The translations under genes were made by a program, and so were the position numbers. The notes beneath the pieces were generated by a model. It saw nothing but the letters and a program-made list of their open reading frames with translations, had not been told where the DNA came from and ran no database searches. Shown piece by piece: positions 1-42,769 of a DNA stretch of 64,000 bases (position 1 is the stretch's first letter; each line of letters begins with the position of its first letter). Origin of the DNA: Candidula unifasciata (lineage: Eukaryota > Mollusca > Gastropoda > Stylommatophora > Geomitridae); the NCBI GenBank assembly GCA_905116865.2, contig CAJHNH020008441.1, positions 197,762 to 261,761 on the forward strand, given 5' to 3'.

Positions 1-330
1 GAAGCAGAACGTCTAAGAGAAACGAATCGACGAACGTTTATGAAAGACAGCAGAGGGGCCGGCCTGGACTGACACACGATATAGAAAGTATTACACATGA
101 TGTAGTGGAATGAATGTATCAACCGTCAGTCCAAAAGGTTGATAATGATGACGAATTAAATGATTATTTACCTTTTACTCTTTACCTCTCATGAAATAAT
201 TTACAAGCAAAACTCACTTTATAACTGCTGGTAAAAGCTTAGAAGGTTAAAGATTTATTTACGAAAACTTGATTCGAATCATCGCTAAGGTGAATGGAAA
301 TTGTTTAGTTTCTTTTCAAGAGCCTTTTTC
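1..330. other. Non-coding, nothing recognised
   Basis: Moderately AT-rich. The first 60 bases have a purine-rich, LINE-3'-end-like look but no motif that supports it. No splice-flanked open frame matching the missing kinase-homology part was found. Confidence 0.5.
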
Positions 331-337
331 CACATAT

Positions 338-485
338 TTGGGCGTATTGGGCATATAAGGCTAGACCAATATTTTATAGACCAATCGTCATCCGTTGGGG
401 TATGTGGTGAACATTACACCGGCTGCTTTCACTTCCCAATAATTACCTGGTACCCCTTTTAGATTTGTCAACCCGGGTGACTAAG
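338..485 (-). mobile_element. SINE-B fragment
   Basis: Tail region of the SINE-B family: GGGCATATAAGGCTAGACC, TTTTATAGACCAATCG and TACCTGGTACCCCTTTTA, as in the copies at 23460 and 32305. Confidence 0.6.
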
Positions 486-745
486 TAATCTTTAAAGAAA
501 AAAAAAAAAATATATTTTCATAGGACCTGAATGTCCATGGCTCAAGAGTTGTGACCGCAGTTTCATAATCGGAACAAATTAAGATTCAAAGTTAGATGCA
601 AACAGCTTGGTAGCATACGGCATTAGTTTGATTTGAGCAAGTAAATGAGCGTCGTGTCGTTCAGTAAAAAACTCCTGTCAATAAAATTGCCTAATAATAT
701 CACACAGCACTCAGTAAATGCTTAAATTAGTTTGCCAAATCATTA

Positions 746-1415
746 AGAAGAAGAAGAATAGGAAGAAGAAGAAGAAGAAGAAGAAGAAGAAGAAGAAGAA
801 GAAGAAGAAGAAGAAGAAGAAAAAGAAGAAGAAGAAGAAGAAGAAGAAGAAGAAGAAGAAGAAGAAGAAGAAGAAGAAGAAGAAGAAGAAGAAGAAGAAG
901 AAGAAGAAGAAGAAGAAGAAGAAGAAGAAGAAGAAGAAGAAGAAGAAGAAGAAGAAGAAGAAGAAGAAGAAGAAGAAGAAGAAGAAGAAGAAGAAGAAGA
1001 AAGAAGCAGAAGAAGAAGAAGAAGAAGAAGAAGAAGAAGAAGAAGAAGAAGAAGAAGAAGAAGAAGAAGAAGAAGAAGAAGAAGAAGAAGAAGAAGAAGA
1101 AGAAGAAGAAGAAGAAGAAGAAGAAGAAGAAGAAGAAGAAGAAGAAGAAGAAGAAGAAGAAGAAGAAGAAGAAGAAGAAGAAGAAGAAGAAGAAGAAGAA
1201 GAAGAAGAAGAAGAAGAAGAAGAAGAAGAAGAAGAGAGAAGAAGAAGAAGAAGAAAGAAGAAGAAGAAGAAGAAGAAGAAGAAGAAAAAGAAGAAGAAGA
1301 AGAAGAAGAAGAAGAAGAAGAAGAAGAAGAAGAAGAAGAAGAAGAAGAAGAAGAAGAAGAAGAAGAAGAAGAAGAAGAAGAAGAAGAAGAAGAAGAAGAA
1401 GAAGAAGAAGAAGAA
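746..1415 (+). repeat. GAA microsatellite, about 670 bp
   Basis: Nearly pure (GAA)n with a few interruptions (ATA near 759, AAAAAG near 821, AAGAAGCAG near 1005, GAGAG near 1234). In the intron upstream of the first visible cyclase exon. The long Lys/Glu, Phe, Leu or Ser open frames here are artefacts. Confidence 0.98.
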
Positions 1416-1439
1416 TGTTGAATGTTGAATTAAGAATCG

Positions 1440-1535
1440 CCATCTCATCACTCTGGACACTCCCATAAGTGCTTCGTCCCTATCTTCAACAGAAAGCAAA
1501 GAGTTTCAATTCCTATGGCACAGTAGCCGTCTGAT
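1440..1535 (+). repeat. Dispersed repeat L, partial copy between two GAA arrays
   Basis: TCTGGACACTCCCATAAGTG and AGTTTCAATTCCTATGG match the order in the copies at 39755 and 58558. It separates two GAA tracts. Confidence 0.45.
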
Positions 1536-1537
1536 TG

Positions 1538-1950
<413 letters not shown>

Positions 1951-2082
1951 AAGTACAAAAAGGCAAGAAAATATCACTTTATTAAATAATTTAATCAGAA
2001 TAAATAATTCAGCATACGCTGTAGAAGCATTCTTTGCTAAAAATTGTCGCTGGCTGAATATCCTTCCGCCTGTCTGCCCCAG

Positions 2083-32707
<30,625 letters not shown>

Positions 32708-32835
32708 GGTGATTGTTTTTCCATTCAAGAAACTGAAGATCACCAATTTCCATTCAGGAAACTGAAGACCGCAAAACACTAGTCAAGTGTGTGAAACTCT
32801 GATGATGTCATTCGAGAGGCATTTATATAAATATT

Positions 32836-32841
32836 ATTAAA
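32836..32841 (+). promoter_or_regulatory. Possible poly(A) signal of the guanylate cyclase gene
   Basis: ATTAAA about 130 bp after the stop codon, just before an A-rich stretch and the start of a dispersed repeat. It is the only near-canonical hexamer in the first 250 bp of 3' sequence. The true 3' end could be farther away. Confidence 0.35.
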
Positions 32842-32856
32842 TAGAAGAAAAAAAAA

Positions 32857-33105
32857 AGGGGATATGGTTTTACTGCCTCTAAAAAGCATGTCGTAAAAGT
32901 CGACTAATTACTGGTGTTTCTCCTTTGAAGTCAGAGTGCATTTGCCTGAAAAGCAAGGAACCAAAGTCTTCGTACAAAGAAGCCAGATCTGTAAAACGGA
33001 TATGCACGCAAAACTCAAGTTCTGAAACAAGTACAAAAAGTGGACAAAGAAGCAAAACTTTCTGCCAGATTTTACAGACGATGAATGACAGGAAGAAGAG
33101 TGAGT
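32857..33105 (+). repeat. GAA-tailed dispersed repeat
   Basis: TGGTTTTACTGCCTCTAAAA, GTCGACTAATTACTGGTG, AAGCAAGGAACCAAAG, AGCCAGATCTGTAAAAC and GATGAATGACAGGAAGAAGA. Begins about 150 bp after the cyclase stop codon. Confidence 0.75.
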
Positions 33106-33291
33106 CTTGACACATAAGAAGTAAAATGTAAAGATACCACAACCTCTGTGTCTTTAGTACATCATTATATTGCTGGACTAATCAGCACTCGATGGGTAAT
33201 GAAGGCATCGTTGTGACCACATTAACCTTCATGATATTAATTGGTACCCATTTATTTTAGGTTTGGTCTTTCTGGTAACTCAGGTCAATAA

Positions 33292-33523
33292 GGTTAGTTG
33301 CGTATCCTTTACAGGACGTTGCAGAACCAACCTCAACAGCCCTTGGCCGTTGTGTGGTTTTTATGGGCAAATTTACGTCCAGTAGTTTGCCATTGCCTTC
33401 TGGACGGTCGGCTTTCTTGATACCACCGTCGAAACCAACGCAAGGAGCATGGCCCGCAGCTGGGATCGAACCCGGCATCATGCCATTACGAAACGTTCGC
33501 ATCGACTTAGCCTCAGAGCCGAT
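33292..33523 (-). mobile_element. SINE-A copy with short target duplication
   Basis: Full body, B box GGTTCGATCCC on the minus strand. CAGGTCAA occurs just outside both ends (33281 and 33524), followed by similar AT-rich bases. Downstream of the cyclase gene. Confidence 0.85.
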
Positions 33524-33719
33524 CAGGTCAACAATAAACACTCAAATATTTGGCCAACACTGACACTTCTCAAATTTTTTTTATAGTGCAGTTTCGTGTT
33601 TGGCTGTCATCAAAGAAACCAGTTACTCACATAGCTTCTTTTTTTCCCCCTAGGAAACATGGTGCCAGTACTCACTACACAGTACCTAAAAAAGTACCGT
33701 ACTCACAAAAAGGAGGAAA

Positions 33720-34005
33720 AACATCAACATTCTGCATGAATTAAACGTCAACGAGAACTGGCTCATAAACAGAGTCCTGTCCTACAAGCTGAAGTATTTT
33801 GGCAACATCAAATGTCACGTGGGCTTGGAAAAGACGGTGGTGGAGGATGCAGTTTGTGGAAAGTGAGGCAGGAGTCGACTTCTGCGAAGGTCGATAAAAG
33901 ACATTGAAGATGCATTGGCATTCAAAGCACATGGAACTGGAGAGCTGGCTATGATACTTTCAGGCGTGCCCTGAAGAGAATGATGTTCTGTAAAGGACTT
34001 GCTGG
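33720..34005 (+). pseudogene. LINE C-terminal fragment, same family as at 7015
   Basis: Reads LNVNENWLINRVLSYKLKYF then GNIKCHVGLEKTVVEDA and ends with a TGELAMILSG-like stretch. Downstream of the cyclase gene. Decayed. Confidence 0.6.
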
Positions 34006-34369
34006 TTGATGGAACTCACAATACAAGTGTCTATTTCAGTACTGATGAAAAAATAATAATGCCTTAAAAAAAAGGTGCCGGAACAGGGTATTAATACCAT
34101 TGTGTACTGCCTGAAAAAAAAAGTGCAGGTTACTTATGTCATCGTCATCATCATGTAGAGCAGTGGCTCTCAACCTTCCTAATGTTGCGGCCCTTTAATA
34201 CAGTTCCCTCACGTTCTTGCGACCTCCGCCCCCCCCCCCCCCTCAAACAATTATTTTCCTTCATAACTTCAATGAATATGTGTTTTCGTATAGTCTTAGG
34301 CGACCCCTTTAATATGGTCATTTGATTCCCCCTCCCTCCCAAAAAAAAAGGTCGTGACAGCCATTGTTC

Positions 34370-34890
34370 CTTTGCAGAACGTTGCTCTCATCTTAGTTTG
34401 CCTGAAAGAAACTCGGTCTGTCTTTAGCTATCCCACCTTGTATACTTTCATATTCAAGGAGTCATTTGTATCCTGTGCCCACCTTCGTGTTGCTCAGTCC
34501 CTGCCTCTGCTTCCTGGCATCATGTCTTCTGCTATTTCTCTTCTCAATCCGCCATGGCACTTGATGACAAGATGCAGTTTTTTTTAGCAAATCTTCCTTG
34601 ATGTTCAGATCTTTTAAAATGTCAAATTTCTTCTATTTTTTGTCCATGGGATTCAGAGAATCTTTCTATAGGATTTCTCTCAAACGCCTTTATTTTCTTT
34701 CATAAGGACTGGGACTGTATGCTGCTATAGGGAAGATGCATGCTCTCATAATTTTAATTTTGATCTCCCTGCTGGTGCTTTTCCATAGGTTTTTAATTCT
34801 GTTTATTCTTTGCATTGCTATGACCATCCTCCTTTTGACTTCTGTCAAACAGTCTCCATTGCTATTTATTATAGAACAAAGATTTTTAAA
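34370..34890 (-). pseudogene. LINE reverse-transcriptase fragment (RTE-like), minus strand
   Basis: At 34700-34890 the minus strand reads NSNGDCLTEVKRRMVIAMQR, then INRIKNLWKSTSREIKIKIM and RACIFPIAAY, the segment before the YGCESW motif in RTE-type ORF2. Further along (to 34370) it carries the same C-terminal region as 7200-7420. Frames are broken. Confidence 0.68.
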
Positions 34891-34993
34891 GGGTTTTAAA
34901 AAAAATAAAAAAAAATAAAAAAATATACTGAGAACATTATTTGTGCTTGTCATGATTAAGAAAATGCTGAAGTACTTGGTGACAACAGGAAAG

Positions 34994-35903
34994 CTGAAGA
35001 AGATGAGAATTAAAGAGTCAATGTTAGACAACAATAAAGCTGGAGAAGATGAGAATCAAAGAGTCAATGTTAGACAACAATAAAGCTGGAGAAGATGAGA
35101 ATCAAAGAGTCAATGTTAGACAACAATAAAGCTGGAGAAGATGAGAATCAAAGAGTCAATGTTAGACAACAATAAAGCTGGAGAAGATGAGAATCAAAGA
35201 GTCAATGTTAGACAACAATAAAGCTGGAGAAGATGAGAATCAAAGAGTCAATGTTAGACAACAATAAAGCTGGAGAAGATGAGAATCAAAGAGTCAATGT
35301 TAGACAACAATAAAGCTGGAGAAGATGAGAATCAAAGAGTCAATGTTAGACAACAATAAAGCTGGAGAAGATGAGAATCAAAGAGTCAATGTTAGACAAC
35401 AATAAAGCTGGAGAAGATGAGAATCAAAGAGTCAATGTTAGACAACAATAAAGCTGGAGAAGATGAGAATCAAAGAGTCAATGTTAGACAACAATAAAGC
35501 TGGAGAAGATGAGAATCAAAGAGTCAATGTTAGACAACAATAAAGCTGGAGAAGAGGAGAATCAAAGAGTCAATGTTAGACAACAATAAAGCTGGAGAAG
35601 ATGAGAATTAAAGAGTCAATGTTAGACAACAATAAAGCTGGAGAAGATGAGAATTAAAGAGTCAATGTTAGACAACAATAAAGCTGGAGAAGATGAGAAT
35701 TAAAGAGTCAATGTTAGACAACAATAAAGCTGAAGAAGATGAGAATTAAAGAGTCAATGTTAGACAACAATAAAGCTGGAGAAGAGGAGAATCAAAGAGT
35801 CAATGTTAGACAACAATAAAGCTGGAGAAGATGAGAATCAAAGAGTCAATGTTAGACAACAATAAAGCTGGAGAAGATGAGAATCAAAGAGTCAATGTTA
35901 GAT
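34994..35903 (+). repeat. 46-bp minisatellite, about 20 units, each with AATAAA
   Basis: Unit starts TGGAGAAGATGAGAATCAAA and ends ACAACAATAAAGC; nearly identical units with a few C/T and A/G variants (AATTAAA instead of AATCAAA, GAGGAG instead of GATGAG). 19 of the units hold the poly(A) hexamer AATAAA on the + strand. Period 46 is not a multiple of three, so no coding. Confidence 0.98.
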
Positions 35904-35909
35904 AGTTCA

Positions 35910-37880
35910 GCATCAGGATTTGGAGAAATATTTTTTGTCTTTTTGTGTATCTTTTCCAGAACTGTAACCTGATGGTTTAGCACTCAGTGACTCAAAGGGC
36001 TACTATTAACATGCCAGTTCCTCAGGAAGAAATCTTAGACATCCCATTCAACCATATGTCAATAGTATGAGGACACCCTGTGGCAGCATAAAGTGACTTA
36101 AAACAGAAGAATTCACATATAAACTTAATAACACTCAGTAAAACATAAACATTTGCATACTCATACATTCAGACACTCATACATATCAGTGAGAAACATA
36201 CACATACAGCTACCCATGCAGCATCAATCATTAACATTCAAGTATACATGCATTCAGCTACTCATCTAACATCAATCAACAACTTTCACATATAAACACA
36301 GCTAGCTACCCGCACAACATCAATTGTCAATTTCCCACAGACAGTCATCATCCCACATACAGACATCAGATACAAACACAGATTGATCAATACAACAAGC
36401 GCCAAGGTATATGCGTGTGCATAGTTTATTTTTTAAATGAAAAAATTCATATCTATGATATCAAAAGAAAAATATTAACATAACATTCATGAAGGATCAC
36501 CTAAGTAACATACTTCTTTTTTTTTCTTTACCGTTTTGTTTGTGGAATTTATCTACTTTGATAGATGGCCCCATGCAACCACAAAATAAAAAACATAGAT
36601 TACATGTGGAAAAAGTGCATTGAATAAATGATGATTTGTATTTTCGTGTGAACATAGTATTTGAGTTTTCAGGAGTCTGTAGCCGACAGCTGTCGAGCAA
36701 AGACCAAACACAGAAAAATGTAAATTGTGAATGGGGAGCTGAAAAATGAAAGAACAATTTCTATTTGTCTGCTGCATTTTGATTTTTTGTGTGCCTCATT
36801 TTTCTAAGCTACTTGGCAAAAATAAAACAAAATGAATACAGAAGAAAACTCTGATTCAAAACTTTGCTTTAATATCATAACTTATTACTGAAAAAAGGTC
36901 AATTGTAAGTTAAAAGTTGAAAAAAAAAAACTTTTGTAATATTCTATTTAGTCTAAAATCTAAATGAATGAAGAAAAAAAATAAAAATCTTTTTTTTTAA
37001 CATTTTGTTTTCGGTATTTTATTCGTTATTTTAAGCTGATTCACAAGAAAGTGGATGAAATGTTTAGTTATATGTCAGAATTGATCAAATATTGAAACAA
37101 AATGTTGGTCAAAACATTCAGTTTTGAATTACAAAGGTTTGTTTTTCCAGTCTTCTAATAAGTAGTGGTGACTGGTGTGATGATTAATGCTGATCAGCCT
37201 ATGAAAATCTGGCAATAGCATCAAATGTCCAGCATAAGTAAAGATGTACAAACAGGCCTGTTTGCTTACTCTTTGTTTATAAGTATATAAAATAACAAAT
37301 ATTTAATGTTTATTTCTGTCATTTATTAAGCTCCCCACTCACATGTTATGAACATCTAGGAACGTATAACCATGTACTTATTCACATAATGCTCAGATGT
37401 GTGGCATGCTGAAACACTTTAAATCCCTGCTACTAAAGTTAAAGTAAAATAACATCTTGATGCTGTATGTTATACCAATATTTATGTTTGTTAGTGTGTC
37501 ACAACACTGGGGAGCTTTTCTTTTGTGCAATATTTGTTTTGGACGTTGTAGAGATTTAGTTCTACTTGAAAGATTTTCTTGCCAGCTGGCAGTGTCATAC
37601 AGAAAAACTTATTTACCAACTGGAAATGTTACACATAAAAAAAAAACCTGCAGATATTTGTCAAGGGATAATGTCCTGTATAAAATATATAGGTATATAT
37701 TAACCAGCTGGTAATGTAAAACATAAATTATATCATATATTACCAGGTGATTATTTCCAATGTAAAAAATACTGTATTCATATATTTCTACCTGGTAATG
37801 CTATACATAAAATATGCTGTTTATATTTGCCCGATGAATCTGTTCTGTGTGAAAAATACAGTATATATTTACCAGCTGAA
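35910..37880. other. Intergenic, AT-rich, nothing recognised
   Basis: 36060-36400 has a weak ACATACAGCTACCC / AACATCAATC degenerate repetition. No open frame with coding character. Confidence 0.6.
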
Positions 37881-37884
37881 ACTT

Positions 37885-38200
37885 CTTCTTCTTCTTTGCA
37901 TTAACCGGCTGTAAACTCCAGCAGAAAGGTTAGTTTGTTTGTCCACTTCTAGACTTTAGTCTTGCCCCAAAACTTGACTTTTTTGTTCACACCCATTTTA
38001 CAGACCTGGCTTACTTGTGTGCATACTGTCGATTCCTTGCCTTTCACCAGATGCACTCTGGCTTTGAAAGAAACCTGTAATAGTCAACTCTTCCAACATA
38101 TTTGATAGGGAGGTACTGAGTCTATTCTCCCCTCCCCCCCCCCCCCCCCTTTTCCCGAATTAGGATTCTGGAACGCACAATGGAACCAGCTGAATCTGCT
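37885..38200 (-). repeat. GAA-tailed dispersed repeat
   Basis: The CTTCTTCTTCTTTGCATTAA start on the + strand is the GAA tail; then AACCGGCTGTAAACTCC, TCCACTTCTAGACTTTAGTC, TTCCTTGCCTTTCACC. A C-run of about 17 lies near the far end. Confidence 0.75.
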
Positions 38201-38366
38201 TTGCACTTCAGCCTATATTTATTTACCAGCTAAAGGTGATCTACATAGAATATGTGGTACACACAGTTTTTAAAAAAATACACACACACTTTACAGATTC
38301 CACCTAGGGTGCTTTTTTTTTTTTTTCAAAAAGTTAGAGCATATTGTATTGGAAATGTTAAGTATG

Positions 38367-38575
38367 GAGTGGCTGGTTTAGTGGTTATAGAGCTGAGAGT
38401 TCTTGCAGGAGACCTGGGTGGGCTCCATTCTCAGTAAGGGATGGGGATGTTTTTTGTTGTTTTCAGGAACAAAAATAAAAATCCTAACATGCACAGTTCA
38501 TGGAGACTGAACAAGGCCTTGCAGCCTCAAATCCTCAGCAAGGACCCCCCTCCCCCCATCATAAGCTGCCCTAAT
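38367..38575 (+). mobile_element. SINE-D copy
   Basis: GAGTGGCTGGTTTAGTGGTT, GAGACCTGGGTGGGCTCC, then GCACAGTTCATGGAGACTGA and CAGCCTCAAATCCTCAGCAA, matching the order at 45998. Confidence 0.5.
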
Positions 38576-39046
38576 AGTAGTAAATACATGCCATAAAACC
38601 ACCAAATGTTTAGTTATAAGTTAACTGAGAAGATCTCTGTATAGTTTATTTAAAACCTATGGATTCCTGCCTATCATTATCACCATGTACCCTAAAACTT
38701 AAGCAGTCATGGTTTAACATACTGTATGATCTACAGAACCAGGGATCAGGTCAATGCTCCTGTCCAGCTCCACCCATGTGATCAGATCATCCATGTATTT
38801 ATTACTTTGTCTTCCCCTTGTTCTTTCGCTTGCTTCTACCCATAGGAGACTATAAAGTTTTATTGTAGTGTATTGTTTAGAAAAACAAAACAAAAACTCA
38901 GCCACACTGACGGACGGTCCTTCAGGAAGAAAAACACCAGTTCTACAGGAGACTTGAGTCAACATTGTCCTAGTAGCAGTTCTTCATAGCAAGTTTCTGG
39001 ATGCTAATGGTGACTAATTTGGACAACTTGTTTAACTTGAGATCTG

Positions 39047-39370
39047 CTTCTTCTTCTTCATCTTAGTGTTCACTGGCTGCGAACTCTGGCAGCAAGTTCT
39101 GGTTATTCATTCACTTGTGGACTTTAGTCATGTTTCCTAACTTGAGTTTTGTGTGCATATCCATTTTACAGATCTAGCTTATTTGTATGCAGACTCTTGG
39201 TTCCTAGCCTCTCAGGCAGATGTAGCTTGACTTCAAACGAAACACTCTAATTAGTAGACTTTTATGACATGCTTTTTTGAAAAAGGGGGCGAGGGGGGGG
39301 GGGGGGAGAAGCAGTGAGTCTATTTATTTTCCGTAAAATATGGTTCTGGAATCCACACAGGAAGTGTAAT
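39047..39370 (-). repeat. GAA-tailed dispersed repeat
   Basis: CTTCTTCTTCTTCATCTTAG, CTGGCTGCGAACTCTGGCAG, ACTTGTGGACTTTAGTC, CTTGGTTCCTAGCCTCTCAG and a G-run near 39290. Confidence 0.75.
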
Positions 39371-39754
39371 TGAAGATTTCAAAGAAAACTCTTGTTCATC
39401 CACTGATTCTTCTTCTGCAGTATTCCGAGCCCTTGAGGTTCACTGCTCCAGATATCACCCACTTACATTCATCTTTGTTTTGTCTTCTCTTTCCAGTTGG
39501 TGAAAAGGGTAATTGAAGCCATTTTTTGCTGATCCCTTGATGTCTATATTAATTTGTATATGTTTTATGCATGTTTTGCTTTTGCTGCAGCGTGAATACA
39601 TCTTTTGGACCAATTATTTGTCAGCATAATTCTGACAGAACTTGAATGGAGTGAGGGTTTATTCTTGTCTGGGTGTTGCTTGTTCATCTTCTTACGAGAT
39701 AGTATGTGCTACTGGCTCCCGCTGTTCTGTTTGGTATTCTGAATGATTAGAGAG

Positions 39755-39965
39755 TGGAGTTGAGCCAAGAACTGATATCACAGCACTGGGGACATTCCCA
39801 TCCATGCTCCATCCTTATGTTCAGCAGCCAGTGAAGAGATCCAATTCTGATTGTACAGTAGCAGTTTGATTAAATGTCCATCTTGCCTTCCCTCTGAGAG
39901 TAAGGTGTTGGCCAGATTCCCTGGTACATCATTCTTTCCCTTCTGTACTGATCAATTCACATTTC
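39755..39965 (+). repeat. Dispersed repeat L
   Basis: CACAGCACTGGGGACATTCC, CCAATTCTGATTGTACAG, AAATGTCCATCTTGCCTTCC and CCCTGGTACATCATTC. Family unknown. Confidence 0.55.
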
Positions 39966-40446
39966 CTCCCAAAGGGTCTTGACCGCATCTAACTTGCATG
40001 ATTAAAAGAGGGACTGATAAATAAATTTTGTGCATTCACCATGAAGGAAGTTGGTTTTTGTGGATATATGTGGCTACTACTGTCTTTGAGAATATTACAT
40101 GGCGAATCCTCATGGGTTTCCATGATTAAATTCTTGTAACACAGCCATAATGTTCTGAGAAAAGCAAATGAGCATAGTGTATGCATTTAGGGACAAATTA
40201 TACTTACTAAAAAAAATTTTGTCACAATTTGTAGTCCAAAATAATGGCCTGGTGTGATTAATACTTCTCAATAATGACCCCTAAATACTGACCTCATGCA
40301 ATGAGCTCTTGCAAGTAATGACCCCTAAATACTGGTCTCATCCCTTCAACATCAACGTGACCTTACAATACTGTCTCTCTGTTTACACTTCAAAAAGTTA
40401 CCACAAACAGAGGTCAGTAATATAATACTTGGAAAGAGTGATCCCT

Positions 40447-41075
40447 TAAATACTACAGTGTTTTCCGAATAATAAGACCAGGTCATATTTAATTTTTGCT
40501 TTGAAAAATGCACTAGGGTTATTTTTGGGAAATATCTTAATTTTTTTATCAGGTACAAAATCTGCATTTATTCAAGTGAAGTTTATTTACATTTGTTCAA
40601 ACACTTTCATGTCATCTTCTTCTGGAACATCGCCATTTCTCTCTAAATCCTGAATTCCAGCCTGAATTTCTTGTGACTCTATTTATCGTAGAATATTGGC
40701 CCCAGTCTCACATGGCAGGCAATATAGCTTTCCTCAAATGGGCATTTCTTGTCCATGTAGCCTGCTCATAGTGCATTGGTAACACAGATGTCAGTGATTC
40801 TATCCTATGAATTCTTCACTCAAGTCACGACCTCCTGCAAAATAGGTTTTACAAAGTTTCTACACTAATTTCTCTCCATTTTATTTTCAATGTAGCCATC
40901 GACTTTTATGTACAAATTGTCCTTGAATTAAAGACCACATCAGCTCACTACCAACTGTGCACCAGTGTTGTCTGTTCTCCAAATGGCCATTTTGCAACAT
41001 GCCTTCTTATTCTAGCTCATGATTTTAACTAGGCCTTATTTTTTGGGGTAGGAGTTAATTTTAGGGGAACTCAGT
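40447..41075. mobile_element. Possible DNA-transposon remnant (ends with AATAAGACC / GGCCTTATTTTTTGG)
   Basis: The left side TTTTCCGAATAATAAGACCA and the right side TAGGCCTTATTTTTTGGGGT are partly inverted to each other, and the left part also has ATTTTTGCTTTGAAAAATGC. Interior unremarkable. Family not assigned; boundaries approximate. Confidence 0.35.
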
Positions 41076-41079
41076 AGTC

Positions 41080-42100
41080 TGATGATTTTAGAACCTGAAA
41101 ATAGTGACCCTCATGTTAGAGTCCCTATAAATAAAAAGTAAAATTTAAAGACATTTGTCTATGTCTTGAGACATATCAGATACATGGTGCTAAAGTCAGG
41201 TTTTTACAAACTAACTGGTACTTCATGGGGGTGTGGTTAATATCATAACAGAGTCTTTGCTTCATGCATCAAAATAGTGACCCTGTTTCCCCCAAACAAA
41301 ATACTGGTTTCCAGTCCTTGAAGAGTTTTATAATGGGAAGTAATCAATGATATAAGAGGGGAACATCCAAATAGTGACCCTCTTCCCCTTAAACCAAATA
41401 GTTTCCAGTCCTTGAAAACTGGAAGTAATAAATAATATAATGGGAAGTAATAAATAATATAAGAGGGGAACATCAAAATAAATCCGTTGTCAGTATGCTA
41501 GAACCGAATTAATCTGGTGATTATATTGGAACTCAAATAACAACCACGTGCAATATGTGAACAGACAGATTAAAAAAAATTATAAGCAGAAAAAAAAAAC
41601 AGGAAAAAGAGAATGTCAGATGATAGTACATAACTGTTATTTAATGACAGGAAATGCAATGAAAAGAAGAACATGAACATAAATGATATATTCATGAACT
41701 TCTATGAACATACAAAATAAAGTCACCTCAATGCTGCTTCTGTTTATGTATTACGTGGAGCATGAAGTTGAAAATAGACAGCCTCAACATATATATGAAA
41801 TATTATGTGAAAGCAACATTTTCTTGTTCTCCTCACAAACATATTACATGTAATAGTACTTCTCCACTGTTGCAGATAAATATTTGTATATGTATATATA
41901 TATATAATACACACATCACAGTTGTCCCACAAATATATATGTTACAGGTGTGATACTGTCTGTCACACTCTGATACCACGTTAAATCTCAAGTTTCTTGA
42001 TAGATCTAATCAACTCTTGAGGAACATTTTATGTTTTGGGGAAACTATTTCATCTAGGAAGCGATAACTGTTTTTTTAAAAATCATTTATGTAGAGTTTC
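41080..42100. other. Intergenic, AT-rich, no gene
   Basis: Two local direct duplications of AATAATATAAGAGGGGAACA type near 41300-41480. Otherwise unremarkable. Confidence 0.6.
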
Positions 42101-42475
42101 TGAACTCAACAGTTGTTCATGCAGGTTCAGAATGTTAAGTCAGTACCACTACAGTTCAGAAATATAAAGTATATATTGAGTCAATGTTGTTTTTATTCAC
42201 GAATTTAAATTATGTTGAGTCAGTGACACCATAGTCTGGGGACAAAAAAGTTGGCTGAGTCAGTGACCACTGTAGTCTAGGAATGCAATGCTGGCTGAGT
42301 CAGTGACAGTACAGTTTAAGAATGTGCAGTAAGTCACTATTACTGCAATTCAGATAATCCTTTGGGTGTTTATATTTGAGTTATTATAGCTGAAGGAAAA
42401 ATGTGACACATCATTGTAGACAAGAAATTCAGAGTATTATCAGCCAGTTTTACTAGGATTATAAAGTCACTGATC

Positions 42476-42720
42476 AGAGCAACAGTAGCGCAGAAGTTAG
42501 AGGCTTGCCTGCTTGCCCACAAATTTTTAGCTCAGACCCTCACTGAGTTTTATTTTTTATTATTAATTTTTTTTAAAATTCCAAAATGAGATTTTAAATA
42601 GGTAGCAGGTAATAACTTGGAAAGTGAAGGTTAACCAAACCACCCACAAAGCAATGATTGTTTTAAAAATAATAAAAAAATATATGTCTAGCATCATATA
42701 CCCACCATAACGTTGGCATA
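42476..42720 (+). mobile_element. SINE-B copy, old
   Basis: CAACAGTAGCGCAGAAGTTA and TGCCTGCTTGCCC (head), AGGTAATAACTTGGAAAGTG and CCACCCACAAAGCAATGATT (body and tail). An AT-rich insertion lies in the middle. Confidence 0.5.
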
Positions 42721-42769
42721 AAAAGGATCCTTTACTTACCTATAGTGTCAGTGTAAGCCAAAAATATAA

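Noticed and set aside
711..1499. Long open frames of poly-Lys/Glu, poly-Phe/Ser and poly-Leu in the GAA arrays (also 1448-2095 and 61424-62383)
   Set aside because: GAA repeats contain no stop in most frames; these are open by composition, have no splice or start context, and code for nothing credible.
34994..35903. CRISPR-like regular repeat
   Set aside because: There are no spacers: the units are contiguous 46-bp repeats, and this is an animal genome.
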